In this document: one piece after another, positions 1-9,400 of the stretch
Position numbering within the stretch: position 1 is the first letter of the stretch
Layout of the letters: each line of letters opens with the position of its first letter
From: Hungateiclostridiaceae bacterium UBA3922
GTDB lineage: Bacteria > Bacillota > Clostridia > Acetivibrionales > DTU013
NCBI GenBank assembly: GCA_002386045.1
Contig: DGEQ01000004.1
Span: 1-13,528 of the forward strand
Direction: 5' to 3'
DNA length: 13,528 nt
Position numbers and translations under genes: made by a program
The notes under the pieces: model-generated
Told to the model about the DNA's origin: nothing
The model's input: the letters and a program-made list of their open reading frames with translations, nothing else
The model's database searches: none

Positions 1-19
1 AGATGTGTATAAGAGACAG
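1..19 (+). other. Tn5 mosaic-end library adapter (artefact)
   Basis: Bases 1-19 read AGATGTGTATAAGAGACAG, the exact 19-bp mosaic end used in transposase-based sequencing libraries. Its reverse complement closes the contig at the other end. It is not genomic, and the reading frame of murA runs into it. Confidence 0.97.
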
Positions 20-1227
20 ATCCTGCAATAGCCCCTGTCGACATGTTCCACATCCAGTATCTCCGTAGTCCCTTCAGCACAGAGCCCTGCAAGGATCAGC
101 GCCGCTCCCGCTCTCAGGTCCGTTGCCTTCACCTTGGTCCCGGTGAGCCTTTCGCAGCCTTCTATGACCGCTGTCCTGCCTTCCACCCTGATGTTCGCGC
201 CCATCCTTTTGAGTTCACATACGTGCATGAACCTGTTCTCGAATATGGTCTCGATCACAACGCTGGTGCCGTTTGCCACGCTCAGGAGCGACGTTATCTG
301 TGACTGCATGTCCGTGGGGAACCCGGGATACGGGTGGGTCTTTATGTCGACCGGGGAGACCCTGTTTCCCCTGACCCTGACGGATGTCAGTTCCTCCGAT
401 ATTTCCACACCCGCTTCCCTCAGCTTTGCAGTCACGGGCTTGAGATGGTCGGGCACGACATTGTCAATGGTTATGTCGCCGCCCGTGATCGCGGCAGCGA
501 CCATGAAAGTGCCGGCTTCTATGCGGTCGGGGATTATGGTGTGGTTCGCGGGCCGCAGTTCCTTCACGCCGTTTATCCTTATGGTATCGGTCCCTGCGCC
601 CTTTATGTCGGCCCCCATGGAAGTCAGGAACGTTGCAAGGTCAGTTATTTCCGGTTCCGTCGCGGCATTCTCGATGATTGTGTGTCCCTCTGCCAGTACT
701 GCCGCCATCATCGTGTTTTCAGTCGCCCCGACGCTGGGGAAGTCGAGGTAGACCTTGCCGCCCTTCAGGCGTCCGTTGCTTCTTATTTCTATATATCCGT
801 GCCCCTGCGTGATAGAGCCGCCAAGAGCCGCGAAACCCTTCAGGTGCAGGTCCACGGGCCTTGAACCGATGGCGCAGCCGCCGGGGAGCGATATCTTCAC
901 ATGGCCGCACCTTGCCAGCAGCGGGCCGGCCACGAGAAAAGACGCCCGCATCCTGTTGACCAGTTCATACGGTGCGGTCGTGTTAAGAAGCGAGTTGCAG
1001 CTTATCACGAGCCGGGTCCTGTCATCCGAGAATTCCGTCGAAGCGCCAAGCGAATCGACGAGCTCGCACATTATCTTCACGTCGTTCAGGTACGGGACTT
1101 CTTCTATGACACACCTGCCGTCTGCCAGCAGGGATGCGGCTATTATCGGGAGCACCGAGTTCTTTGCTCCGCTGATGCGCACTCTGCCTTTCAGTGGCCT
1201 GGCTCCCTCTATTATCAGTCTGGACAC
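20..1227 (-). CDS. murA: MurA, UDP-N-acetylglucosamine 1-carboxyvinyltransferase (3' end missing)
   Basis: Cytoplasmic enzyme that transfers enolpyruvate from PEP to UDP-GlcNAc, the first committed step of peptidoglycan synthesis and the target of fosfomycin. I translated the minus strand from a GTG at 1227, preceded by AAAGGGGAG at good spacing; there is no in-frame ATG nearby. 402 codons are visible. Family landmarks are all present: GAKN at 20-23 (Lys22, Asn23), the PGGCAIGSRPVD loop with the catalytic Cys118 and Arg123, FPTDMQSQ with Asp306, and TDLRAG with Arg372. Because Cys118 is retained rather than Asp, fosfomycin sensitivity would be expected. The last visible residues (HVDRGYCR) match the normal C-terminal region, so only about 17 residues of a ~419-aa protein are lost to the contig end. 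It lies 57 bp downstream of ywmB and is probably co-transcribed with it. Confidence 0.97.
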
Positions 1228-1284
1228 ATCGCTCTCCCCTTTGCCATCCTTTGTTTCCCGGTCCCTTCGTGCCGGTGCCGCCTG

Positions 1285-2040
1285 CTAGTATTCCGCCGTT
1301 ATCACCGGTGATGCTATCCATATGTAGGTCCTGTCCTCAAACGAGTTATAGCGGGATGCCATGCTGAAGTTCACCTTTTTCCCGCCTGTCCGCAGGTATC
1401 CGCTTATGTTCGGTGAAAACGCAGAAATGCTGACAAGCCCGTTATCGTCCATGCCTTCGATCCTCAGCGCGCCTGCGCTTTTCATGGCCCTGTCGAACAC
1501 GTCTGCCGTTTCATCGTCGTCCAGCTTCCCTTCCACGAATCCCGCGACGGTTATGTTTATCTCGTGGCCGATCCCGTGCTTTTCCAGCACACTCGACATG
1601 GCTTCGGCATACCGGGCCGGCGCCGGTTCCCCGGAAATGTCGAGGAGGCTTATGAGCAGCATGCTGCCGGTCCCTGGTTCCTTTTGCTCCAACACGGTCA
1701 TATGTATTTTCTTATTTTCATCTATTATGTAATTTATTTCGTGCCCGGCGGCAAAGTCAGTATCTATCGGGCTGCAGGCAGGATCGCCGCTGCGTCCTTC
1801 GCCGATGCCGGCGGCCAGTTCCCGGAGAAGACCGAGGGATGTTTCTTCATCGGGTCGGAAATCAGCTGCTCTTCCCCTGATGTAGACTTCTGACGATACC
1901 GTCACCGCGCCTGTCATCTCGAAGGCTCTCATGACCGTTTCCGCAGCCGTTCGTGGATCGCGGCCGTTTTTATGCATCAAAACGTAAAATATGGAGATAA
2001 CTAAAACAAAAACGAAAATACAGGCAAGCAATCTTTTCAT
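1285..2040 (-). CDS. ywmB: YwmB-family protein (TATA-box-binding-like fold), membrane-anchored or secreted
   Basis: A 251-aa protein. The chosen ATG at 2040 is preceded by AAAGGGGGC about 7 nt upstream; the frame is open a further 25 codons, but that extension is Arg/His/Gly-rich and has no better start. Residues 3-23 form one hydrophobic segment after MKR, a signal anchor or signal peptide, followed by an extracytoplasmic alpha/beta domain of about 220 residues. I assign it to the YwmB family from the combination of size, signal segment, motif-poor mixed sequence (for example GHEINITVAGFVEGKL, about residues 154-169) and its place immediately upstream of murA, as in B. subtilis ywmB-murAA-spoIID. 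The family is named after a TATA-box-binding-protein-like fold and has no established function. Assignment from sequence alone is moderate; context raises it. Confidence 0.78.
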   Translation of the reverse strand: MKRLLACIFVFVLVISIFYVLMHKNGRDPRTAAETVMRAFEMTGAVTVSSEVYIRGRAADFRPDEETSLGLLRELAAGIGEGRSGDPACSPIDTDFAAGHEINYIIDENKKIHMTVLEQKEPGTGSMLLISLLDISGEPAPARYAEAMSSVLEKHGIGHEINITVAGFVEGKLDDDETADVFDRAMKSAGALRIEGMDDNGLVSISAFSPNISGYLRTGGKKVNFSMASRYNSFEDRTYIWIASPVITAEY

Positions 2041-2219
2041 GATACGCCCCCTTTGCCGGGATCCGCCGTGCCCATGCCGGGCAGTGTGCCGATATCGCCC
2101 GGTCCGGCTTGACATAATCCCTGTACAGGTTCCAGTAGAATTATTGCCTCATCGTTTGGGGCGTATACATGAAAAAATTCTGTGTATGGCGATATAACTG
2201 GATGGTGACCATATTTCTT

Positions 2220-2261
2220 CAAAAAGAGCGAAAATATCGCGGGATTTCGCCGAAAACCGCG
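2220..2261 (-). terminator. Weak terminator candidate for the FN3-SLH operon
   Basis: Read on the minus strand, CGCGG (2261-2257) can pair with CCGCG (2242-2238) across a 14-nt loop, followed by ATATTTTCGCTCTTTTT. The stem is only 5 bp and the T tract is interrupted, but it lies about 155 bp past the stop of the 1343-aa gene and is the only structure here with T's on the minus strand. Confidence 0.3.
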
Positions 2262-2273
2262 GGACACGGAACA

Positions 2274-2312
2274 CGGAGCGGCACCACGTGACCGTGTGCC
2301 GCTCCGCTTTTT
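2274..2312 (+). terminator. Strong rho-independent terminator shape, plus orientation
   Basis: Perfect 11-bp stem CGGAGCGGCAC (2274-2284) with GTGCCGCTCCG (2296-2306), an 11-nt loop, then C and TTTTT (2308-2312). The T tract is on the plus strand although the genes on both sides are on the minus strand, so no visible gene needs it. In the minus direction the stem could still act as an RNA-stabilising hairpin at the 3' end of the FN3-SLH mRNA. Confidence 0.6.
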
Positions 2313-2331
2313 CCGGGAGATCCCGGTTTTT
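2313..2331 (+). terminator. Second tandem hairpin with T tract, plus orientation
   Basis: CCGGG (2313-2317) pairs with CCCGG (2322-2326) around a 4-nt loop, followed by TTTTT (2327-2331). It sits directly behind the stronger hairpin, giving a tandem terminator shape reading on the plus strand. Confidence 0.45.
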
Positions 2332-2415
2332 ATGATTCCTTTTGATCAACGGTACAACTGCTGGCTGTGCCCGCTGCCGCCTGCCTCTTTCAGCCGGCAG
2401 GATACGTCCGCCGCA

Positions 2416-5400
2416 TCATAGTTCGCCTGCATAGCGCAGCAGCTTCTCCAGCAGTACCATCGCTTCCGCCCGCATCACGATATCCTTCGGGCCAAGCATG
2501 TCTGAGAACCTGCTGGTTATCACACCGGTGCGGCAGGCGTACCGGATGCGCGACAGCAGCGCCGGACTGGCCTGTCCTATGTCCTTGTAGACGGACAGGT
2601 CGGCCTGGGCGTTCCCGATCCTTTCTCCAGTCTTTATCTCGCACACCCTCGCCGCCATAGATATGAGCATTTCCCTGGTGCATTTCTCTCCGGCCCTTCC
2701 GGTGTCGGCCGCGCTTATGATGCCGGCTTTTGCGGCGATCGTCATGTAATCGACGCCGTACTCCACGTCCAGGACGTCCAGCATGAACTTGACAGCAGCC
2801 CCGACCGTCAGGTCCTTCGTGGGTTCGAATTTCCTGCCTGTCACCGATTTAAGTTCATGTACCGATGCCACGTTGACAATGGCACGTCTTGCATAACTTC
2901 CCGAAATATCGGTATAGAAATCGGATCCCTGGTCTGCTATCGCCATCTTGCCGGGAACCGGCACTTCAAATGCCAGGGTGCCGACGCCTGCGTCATGATC
3001 GTAGGTCCTTTGCAGCGGTACCTTCTTCCAGCTGCTTTCGCCGGCAGGCAGGTAATAGCCGAACGTTGTCCCGTGTTCGTACCATCCGGCCGAAGTGTAT
3101 TCATATTCCACCTTCAGTGGTTTGCCGAAACTGTCTATCTTCTTCGAAAGGCCTTCCGACAGGCTCACGGAGATGCCCGACACGGGCGTCCTGAACTCCA
3201 TGTTATGGGTATCGCCTGAAGGATCGGCCTGAAGCACTATATCGATCATGAAATCGGATTCGGAAGTCACCGGGCCGTACACGCCGTTTTTGTCGGCCAT
3301 CACCCCTGGACGGATCACGATAGTATTGTTCACGGTCTTCAGCACCAGGTTTTCGCCAAGGGTGCCCAGTGCCCTGAACACCTTCTGCGAAATGATCAGC
3401 GATATCGTTTTTGTCCCCTGGGGCATGGTTTTCAGGTCGATGACATAATCGAGCACGTTATCGGTCATCACATGCTGTATGAAGCGGTCCGCATTGACGC
3501 CCGTTATCCTCACCTTCCATACGCCGTTGACGGCATGGCTGTCTTTTATTATGAAATCGCCGATTATCACGTGATCAGGATCTTCGCTGGAATCGTAATC
3601 ATCGGTCGACCGTAGGGTCCTGACGACGACGCTTTGCGTAGGCGCCGATTCCAGCTTTTTCGCCGGGTCATATGCATACAGCCTTGCATAGTACCTGAAG
3701 TTGGATCTCAGTCCTGTGACGGTGAACTCGGACGCATGGCCGACGTGATGCCTTGTGCTGCCTGCGTAGTCGATACCGTCGTCTATTTCGAGTATGTACT
3801 CCATGCCCTCCACGGCCAGCCATTCGTAGGTTATGCTGTCCTTTGTCACGTTTTTCACGCCGAACCCCAACGGTGTGTCAGGAGGGATCTCCTTCTGCGT
3901 TTTGACGAGATAGGAGTCGCTGAAGTCGGACTGCTTCTTCTCTCCGGCCGGGCTGGTCGCTTCCGCCTGTATCCAGAAATAGTAGACCGTATCGGGCGTA
4001 AGGCCTGTCACCCTGTAATAGGTCGCATATTCCAGGTCCTGCGGTGTTATCGTCAGCCTGCCTGAAGCCCTGGCCCTGTCGTCGACGGTGCCGTACAGCA
4101 GGTAGTATACGTATTCCTTGTTGAAATTCCAGCCGAGGTCTATGAACGTGTCCCCGGCATAATGATAGTTGAACACGGGAACCGTCGGCTTTTCGGCCTC
4201 TATCGGCAGTTCGGGCAGCGTCGTCACGAGGATGGGATCCGACGGCCCTGACATCAGGCCGACGCTGCGGCGGACCGCCCGTACCCATATGACATAGGTC
4301 TTGTTCGGTTCAAGGTCGTACAGGGTTATGTCGACGTTGTGCCTCAGGCCGTCCCTGGGATTGTCCTCGGCATTTATGTCCTCGTCGGGATCGTTCGGCG
4401 TGACGGTATGGCCGACGACCTTGTCGGCGGGGATATTTTCGAGGCTGTTCCAGTCCATCCCCGGTACGTATTCCACGACGCCGACGTCGAGGGTCACGCC
4501 GCTGTCGTATTCGACCTTCCTGAACTTCAGCGGATCCACGGACGGATCGCCCGCTTCCAGCTTATCCGCCAGGTCGGCAACCGGCGGGACGAGAGTCTGT
4601 CCTATCTCATCCAACTGGGAAGGCGTCCTGAAATACCACGACCATTCACCGGGCTCGGAGTCCGGTGTTTTCCTGTCGGTATACTGTTCATACCATTTAT
4701 TTTTCAGTGTTATGACGACCGTCGTGCTGGTTACCATGTCCCTGCCCTGCTTGTCCTTTTTCAGCTTCAGCGGAGGCGTCCCGGGCACCACCGGCTGGTC
4801 CGTGGGCCCGAGGGCAGGTGTGATGAACACCTTCATCGCCGGGTCTGATTCGAGCGTGACGCTCTGGAGCATGTCGTCCACGTATTCGATGAAGTTCTTC
4901 TTTGCGACTATTTTCAGGTAATAGGTGGTGTTCGGCAGCAGGTCCCTTACCATATATTTATAGCCGAGCAGTATGTTGCCGCTCATGACGAAGTTGCCCG
5001 GGCCCATTTTAAGGTCCGACGCTATCTTGCTTGAGGCCGGCGGATCGTTTATGAGATTCGGGTCGGTCACGAGCCAGATATCATACATGACGTCGCTGTC
5101 GACCTCGCCGTTGCCCTTTCGCGGCGCTCTCCAGAGAATTGTCGCGTCAGTGGCGTTTATCTCCTCCCTGACCACCGTCGCCGCATCCGACAGCTCGGTG
5201 ACCAGTTCCGGAACGGCAGGTTTTGCAGCGACTTCCGAATCCTTGATGTATATCTTCGGGGATGTGATCGAAATGCCGGGATAAAGGTTCTGTCCGTTCC
5301 TGGTCACGATCGCCTTGATGACATAATAGTAGTGCTCTTCGCCCGGGGCTACCGTCAGGAAGAACGTGGTGTCATCCTTCGATGCCATGTACTGCTCTAT

Positions 5401-6447
5401 GCTGCCGTCAGTCCCGCTCCCCCTGTATATCTGGTACGTGATCTTTATGTCGCTGCCGCTCAGCCCGGTGACCACGGGGCTCCATTCCAGCTTCCATATG
5501 GTGTTTCCCGTGACCGGATCCACGGACATCTTGGTCGTCCTGGCAAGTATATAGCTGCTTACGGCAACGACACGGCTCGAAGGCGAACGTTTCAGTTCCG
5601 TGTCGGGAGTGTCCGGCTCGATCTTTATGTAATATACCCTTCCCGGGTCTCTTACGGTATGTATGTACTCGAGCTTGCCGGTCGACTCATTGACCGTCAC
5701 AGGGCCGTTGGGTCCTATCTGTTCCTGCCCTATGTATATGGGAGGCGTATTGGCAAACCCGCTGTTCTCTGAAACATAGAGCCTGTAATCCATCCTTTTG
5801 CCCGAATACCACACGTCGTCCCATGTTATCATTATCTGGTTCGGTCCGTAGGAATAGGCTTCCAGTTCAATATCAGTGAGGAACTTGACGGTGTTTGACG
5901 GCGTCGATTCCGGGCTGGTATATGTGCCTGTCTCAGTTGCGTATGTGTAGTAAGCCCTGGCGTATGCGTAGTAAACGGTACCTGAGTTCAGTTCCTTGAG
6001 GCGGATTTTGTTGTCTGCGGCAGTATCCGCCGGCACGTTCGCCTCTTTCAGGATCGTCGGCTTTGCCGGCCTGTACGGCTTTGTGACTTCCTGCAGGTAG
6101 TAGTTCAGGTATATGCTCGGGGAAGGGATGCCCTGGGGCCGGGCTATCCTGTCTGTCTTCAGGTCCGCATAGTACCTGTCGAACTCGTTGTAGCCAATGG
6201 GCGGCTGGACATTTGGCGGCTGGTCGTAGAACGCTTCCACCCTGAGTCTTTCGGGCGCAGGCTGCGGCACGCCGTCTGCCGCTGCCGCCGGCACCGCGAT
6301 GATCAACTGTACAGCCAGCAGCAAAAAGGCCAGTGCGCCCGTCATTGCCCTGTGCAAACCGTTGTGCTGCCTGTCGGGCAGCCTCCTGCCTGCCCCCCCG
6401 TGTATCCTCCCGTTTATCCTGTTGCTTGCTGCATTATGCGGCTTCAT
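2416..6447 (-). CDS. Large secreted surface protein: ~7 FN3 repeats, pre-SLH module, 3 degenerate SLH repeats
   Basis: A 1343-aa surface protein. Start chosen at ATG 6447 because GAGGTG lies 8 nt upstream; an in-frame ATG at 6474 has no ribosome binding site. The N terminus is a long basic region followed by a hydrophobic core (about 38-52) and AAA-ADG cleavage near 57, a signal peptide with an unusually long n-region; Met35 is an alternative start that would give a normal one. About seven fibronectin type III units follow (roughly 60-190, 191-300, 301-400, 409-545, 550-745, 750-850, 853-945), several with the diagnostic LxPNTTYYLKI or GLTPDTVYYFWI strand. Residues 955-1176 are a beta-rich module shared with the neighbouring paralogue (IVIRP near 1044). 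Residues 1177-1343 are three SLH repeats, best conserved in the last (VMRAEAMVLLEKLL). SLH triplets hold proteins to secondary wall polymer. It lies 46 bp behind the 1687-aa gene, probably in one operon. FN3 number is approximate; partner or ligand is unknown. Confidence 0.88.
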   Translation of the reverse strand: MKPHNAASNRINGRIHGGAGRRLPDRQHNGLHRAMTGALAFLLLAVQLIIAVPAAAADGVPQPAPERLRVEAFYDQPPNVQPPIGYNEFDRYYADLKTDRIARPQGIPSPSIYLNYYLQEVTKPYRPAKPTILKEANVPADTAADNKIRLKELNSGTVYYAYARAYYTYATETGTYTSPESTPSNTVKFLTDIELEAYSYGPNQIMITWDDVWYSGKRMDYRLYVSENSGFANTPPIYIGQEQIGPNGPVTVNESTGKLEYIHTVRDPGRVYYIKIEPDTPDTELKRSPSSRVVAVSSYILARTTKMSVDPVTGNTIWKLEWSPVVTGLSGSDIKITYQIYRGSGTDGSIEQYMASKDDTTFFLTVAPGEEHYYYVIKAIVTRNGQNLYPGISITSPKIYIKDSEVAAKPAVPELVTELSDAATVVREEINATDATILWRAPRKGNGEVDSDVMYDIWLVTDPNLINDPPASSKIASDLKMGPGNFVMSGNILLGYKYMVRDLLPNTTYYLKIVAKKNFIEYVDDMLQSVTLESDPAMKVFITPALGPTDQPVVPGTPPLKLKKDKQGRDMVTSTTVVITLKNKWYEQYTDRKTPDSEPGEWSWYFRTPSQLDEIGQTLVPPVADLADKLEAGDPSVDPLKFRKVEYDSGVTLDVGVVEYVPGMDWNSLENIPADKVVGHTVTPNDPDEDINAEDNPRDGLRHNVDITLYDLEPNKTYVIWVRAVRRSVGLMSGPSDPILVTTLPELPIEAEKPTVPVFNYHYAGDTFIDLGWNFNKEYVYYLLYGTVDDRARASGRLTITPQDLEYATYYRVTGLTPDTVYYFWIQAEATSPAGEKKQSDFSDSYLVKTQKEIPPDTPLGFGVKNVTKDSITYEWLAVEGMEYILEIDDGIDYAGSTRHHVGHASEFTVTGLRSNFRYYARLYAYDPAKKLESAPTQSVVVRTLRSTDDYDSSEDPDHVIIGDFIIKDSHAVNGVWKVRITGVNADRFIQHVMTDNVLDYVIDLKTMPQGTKTISLIISQKVFRALGTLGENLVLKTVNNTIVIRPGVMADKNGVYGPVTSESDFMIDIVLQADPSGDTHNMEFRTPVSGISVSLSEGLSKKIDSFGKPLKVEYEYTSAGWYEHGTTFGYYLPAGESSWKKVPLQRTYDHDAGVGTLAFEVPVPGKMAIADQGSDFYTDISGSYARRAIVNVASVHELKSVTGRKFEPTKDLTVGAAVKFMLDVLDVEYGVDYMTIAAKAGIISAADTGRAGEKCTREMLISMAARVCEIKTGERIGNAQADLSVYKDIGQASPALLSRIRYACRTGVITSRFSDMLGPKDIVMRAEAMVLLEKLLRYAGEL

Positions 6448-6493
6448 TCCATTATCACCTCGTAACCGATACATCCACTGCCGGCTGCGACAT

Positions 6494-9400
6494 TTACAGG
6501 TCGCCGGTCAGTTCCAGCAGTCTTGCGAAAGCGGCCACGGCCTCGGCACGGGTCATGGTGCCTTTCGGCCTGAACCTTCCCGAGGCGTCCAACTGCATCA
6601 CACCGATGTCGACCACTATGAGCACGGACATGTAGTACAGGTCTTCTATGTCCCTCTCGTCCGATATCGATGCCGTTGTCCGCGGCCTCATGCTGCGGGG
6701 GTCCGTCCCCTTTTTGACTGCAAGCAGCCTTGCAAGAACTGCTGCGGCCTGTTGCCTGCTGGCATCCTTTGCAAGCGAATTGGGATGCAGCAGGTCATCG
6801 AGGCCGAGTTCCGTAAGCCTGGCCCTCATATTGAGCCCCGTATTTGCCGGGGCCATCCCTGTCGTCAGTTCATACAGGAGCACTATCTCACTGCAGGTCA
6901 CCCTGACCTCCGGCATGAAATTGGTCCCTGCGCCCTGGAACACGCTCCCAAAGTCATACCTGGAAGCCATCTTCAGAATGTGGTCCCTGGCCCAGTGGTT
7001 TTCCGGGATACCGCCGATGCCCCTGTCCTGAACGAGGATCACGTACATGCCGGGCTTCAGCAGCTCGAGCGTGACGATCGTTCCTGATTCCGTTATCGTC
7101 ACTTTCCGCCAGTCCATCCCCCTGTACTTCACGTAAGCCGACTTCAGTCCGTCGGCACTGCCTGTCTTCAGTCTCACCGAAACCGGCGTGTCGAAGGTGT
7201 GTACTTCTCTTAAGGTGTTCGTGAGCATAATCGTTTTTATCGTGTTGTCGATGTATATGGACAGTTCCTTTTCTATCAGGTCCACAAGGTTCCTCGTATA
7301 CTGGTCTGTCAGTGCGGCAGAACCCGTACCGCTTCCGACATACGTATTGAGGAGCAGGCTGAGTTTCTCGTTCACCAGCCCGGTGTCCTTATCATAAAGC
7401 CTGTCGTGGAACATGGCCGCCATATCCTCGTATGTTATGGAGAATCCCACTGCCCGGATCTCGAGCCCGTTTACGGCGGAAACCGGTATCATACCGGAAG
7501 GAAGGGTGCTGTCCGTGCGGTTCTCGCGCCGGAGATCCAGCCTGATGTACAGTTCCTTCACTTCCTGCCTTTCCCTTATGCCCTTAACGGTTTCATTGAA
7601 TACCGCATCCAGTGTGTACGGCCTAATGACGATCTCGGTACCGTCGGACCTGATGATGAGGCTCTTTCTGAGAGACTTCATCACTTCCAGCAGCGCAACG
7701 GGGATGTATATCTCATCCCTTTCGATATTGACGGAAATTTCCGAGATATCCACCAGGAAGGAGTCGCCCGGTGAATGCCTCATGACATTGGCTATCCTGT
7801 CGCCCTTGAGCATTATCCTGGTGATGTTGCTCGTGCCGATGGCGATCCTCCAGAAATATCCCTTTTCGAACTGTTCCATTTTATCGAGGAACTCGGCACG
7901 CTGCTGTTCCTGCCTGTCCTTTTCGTCATAATCCTCCTGGCTGAACTCTGTCCTTATGCTGACAGGCCCGACATATTTCGAATACATTATTATGTCCGTG
8001 TAGACAGGGTCCCGTTTCTTCGCACGGACTTTTACATAATACCGCGTGTTCGACTTGAGCGGCTGTTTCGTCACGATGCCTCCGGGCAGCGTCACATCCA
8101 TGCTTTTGATCCTGGCATAATAGTAGAGCCTGTCATTGTTGACCGTCCTTGCCGTCTCATCGGTATAGTAAGGCTGCACCCTGCCGTTTTTGTCGATATA
8201 CCATTCCAGGTCGGCGGCAGTGAGTACTGTATACTCGGACCCGCCTTCCTCCATTATGGCGATCTCATAGCTTGCATAGTCGTCAAGCTGCTTGCCCATC
8301 CATTTTATTTCCAGCTCGTGGTAGCCATCCCTGGTCGTGAAGTCCATTTTTTCGTAGACAGTGATGCCCGAGCCCTTTGTGACCTTTATGTCATACGACG
8401 TCCCGTGTTTCAGGCCGGTCACCCTTCCGTAATACGTTTTTCCGTCCGGGTCCTTCACTATCGTCGACTGTGCCCTTGACAGTGCCCTGTACGATGCGTC
8501 TCCCGGCCCTTTTATATGTATTGTGTAATCCTCGACGGAGGCCGCGGGATCCTGGTCGGTCCAGAAGAAACCGATCTCAGCGACAGGCATGGCTTCCAGC
8601 AGGGCCGGAGCCTCAAGCAGCGACGTCGTCACCGGGATGGAGACCCAGACGCTGTGGGACGGCGGCGTGACAGGTTCCCTTGCGGCGTCGACCTTTATGG
8701 CCCTCATACTGAAGTAATAGAGCCTGTTCGGGAACATACCGCGGTCCACGGTGAACGTACATCTCCCCGTGGCGCTGTCATATGTGAATTCCCCGGGAAA
8801 ATCCTGCGGGTCTCCTTCCGGGTCAAGGAAAACGCCCCTGTCAGACGGATCCTCACCGCTCTGCAGCGGGTCATATTCGTCAAGGAAGCCCAGGTATACC
8901 GGATCATTTTCGAATTCCGACTCTTCGGCCATGGGATGGACCCTCCCGGTCGTCCTGACCAGTTGGTATATCACGTCTTTCTCCCTGTGCGTCCACGAAA
9001 ACGTCACGCTGCTGTCGGACAGCATAAGTTCGCCGTCGGGGCCCACAGCCACGGAGAAATCCGTCGGAGCCAGCGGCCTTCGCTGGGAGTCGTCGGGAGG
9101 CGTGACATCCAGGATCATGGTCGTTACGGGAAGCACCGCCGAAAACATAGAAGTCTTTTCGGTCACTTCGGCCGGATCCTCCCTGTTCGTGATCACGAGC
9201 CTGGTCCTTATGAGGAAATAATACGTCGTGTTCGGAAGCAGTTTCGGCCCGAATTTATCGACGGGTCCGTACGTAGCCTCGTCAGGCAGGACATCCCTCA
9301 GCTTGTCGTAACCTTCTTCGGTGAACCTCCATATCCTGGCGGTGACGACGGAACTCCGCGGGTCGTCGGCACCGGTGAACAGAACGTCTCCCTGCAGTTC

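Larger units (their letters stand above)
2041..2415. other. Intergenic region between ywmB and the FN3-SLH operon
   Basis: 375 bp without a convincing gene. It holds the ywmB ribosome binding site at its left edge, an AT-rich patch around 2120-2235, a weak minus-strand terminator candidate, and two strong hairpins each followed by five T's on the plus strand. The ywmB-murA promoter should lie here; I found only poor matches (TTGAAG near 2220 with weak -10 candidates), so none is marked. A 76-codon frame (2037-2267, minus) ends in an ATGA overlap with ywmB but has a GTG start without a ribosome binding site and unconvincing composition. Confidence 0.7.

Noticed and set aside
41..49. Isolated DnaA-like 9-mer TGTTCCACA (also ATTTCCACA near 403)
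   Set aside because: Only 7/9 matches, single, and inside murA; sites of this quality occur by chance, which is also why the two weak boxes in the cluster are not counted as support on their own.
134..751. 205-codon plus-strand frame (and overlapping frames at 334-864 and 755-1288)
   Set aside because: All lie opposite murA, whose identity is certain from its motifs; their translations are low-complexity Ser/Thr/Met or Arg-rich.
2037..2267. 76-codon minus-strand frame overlapping the ywmB start by ATGA
   Set aside because: GTG start with no ribosome binding site, no recognisable domain, codon use unlike the neighbours; the overlap alone is weak evidence for coupling.
4301..4921. 206-codon plus-strand frame
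   Set aside because: Opposite the 1343-aa FN3-SLH gene; Ser/Thr/Phe-rich antisense translation without motifs.
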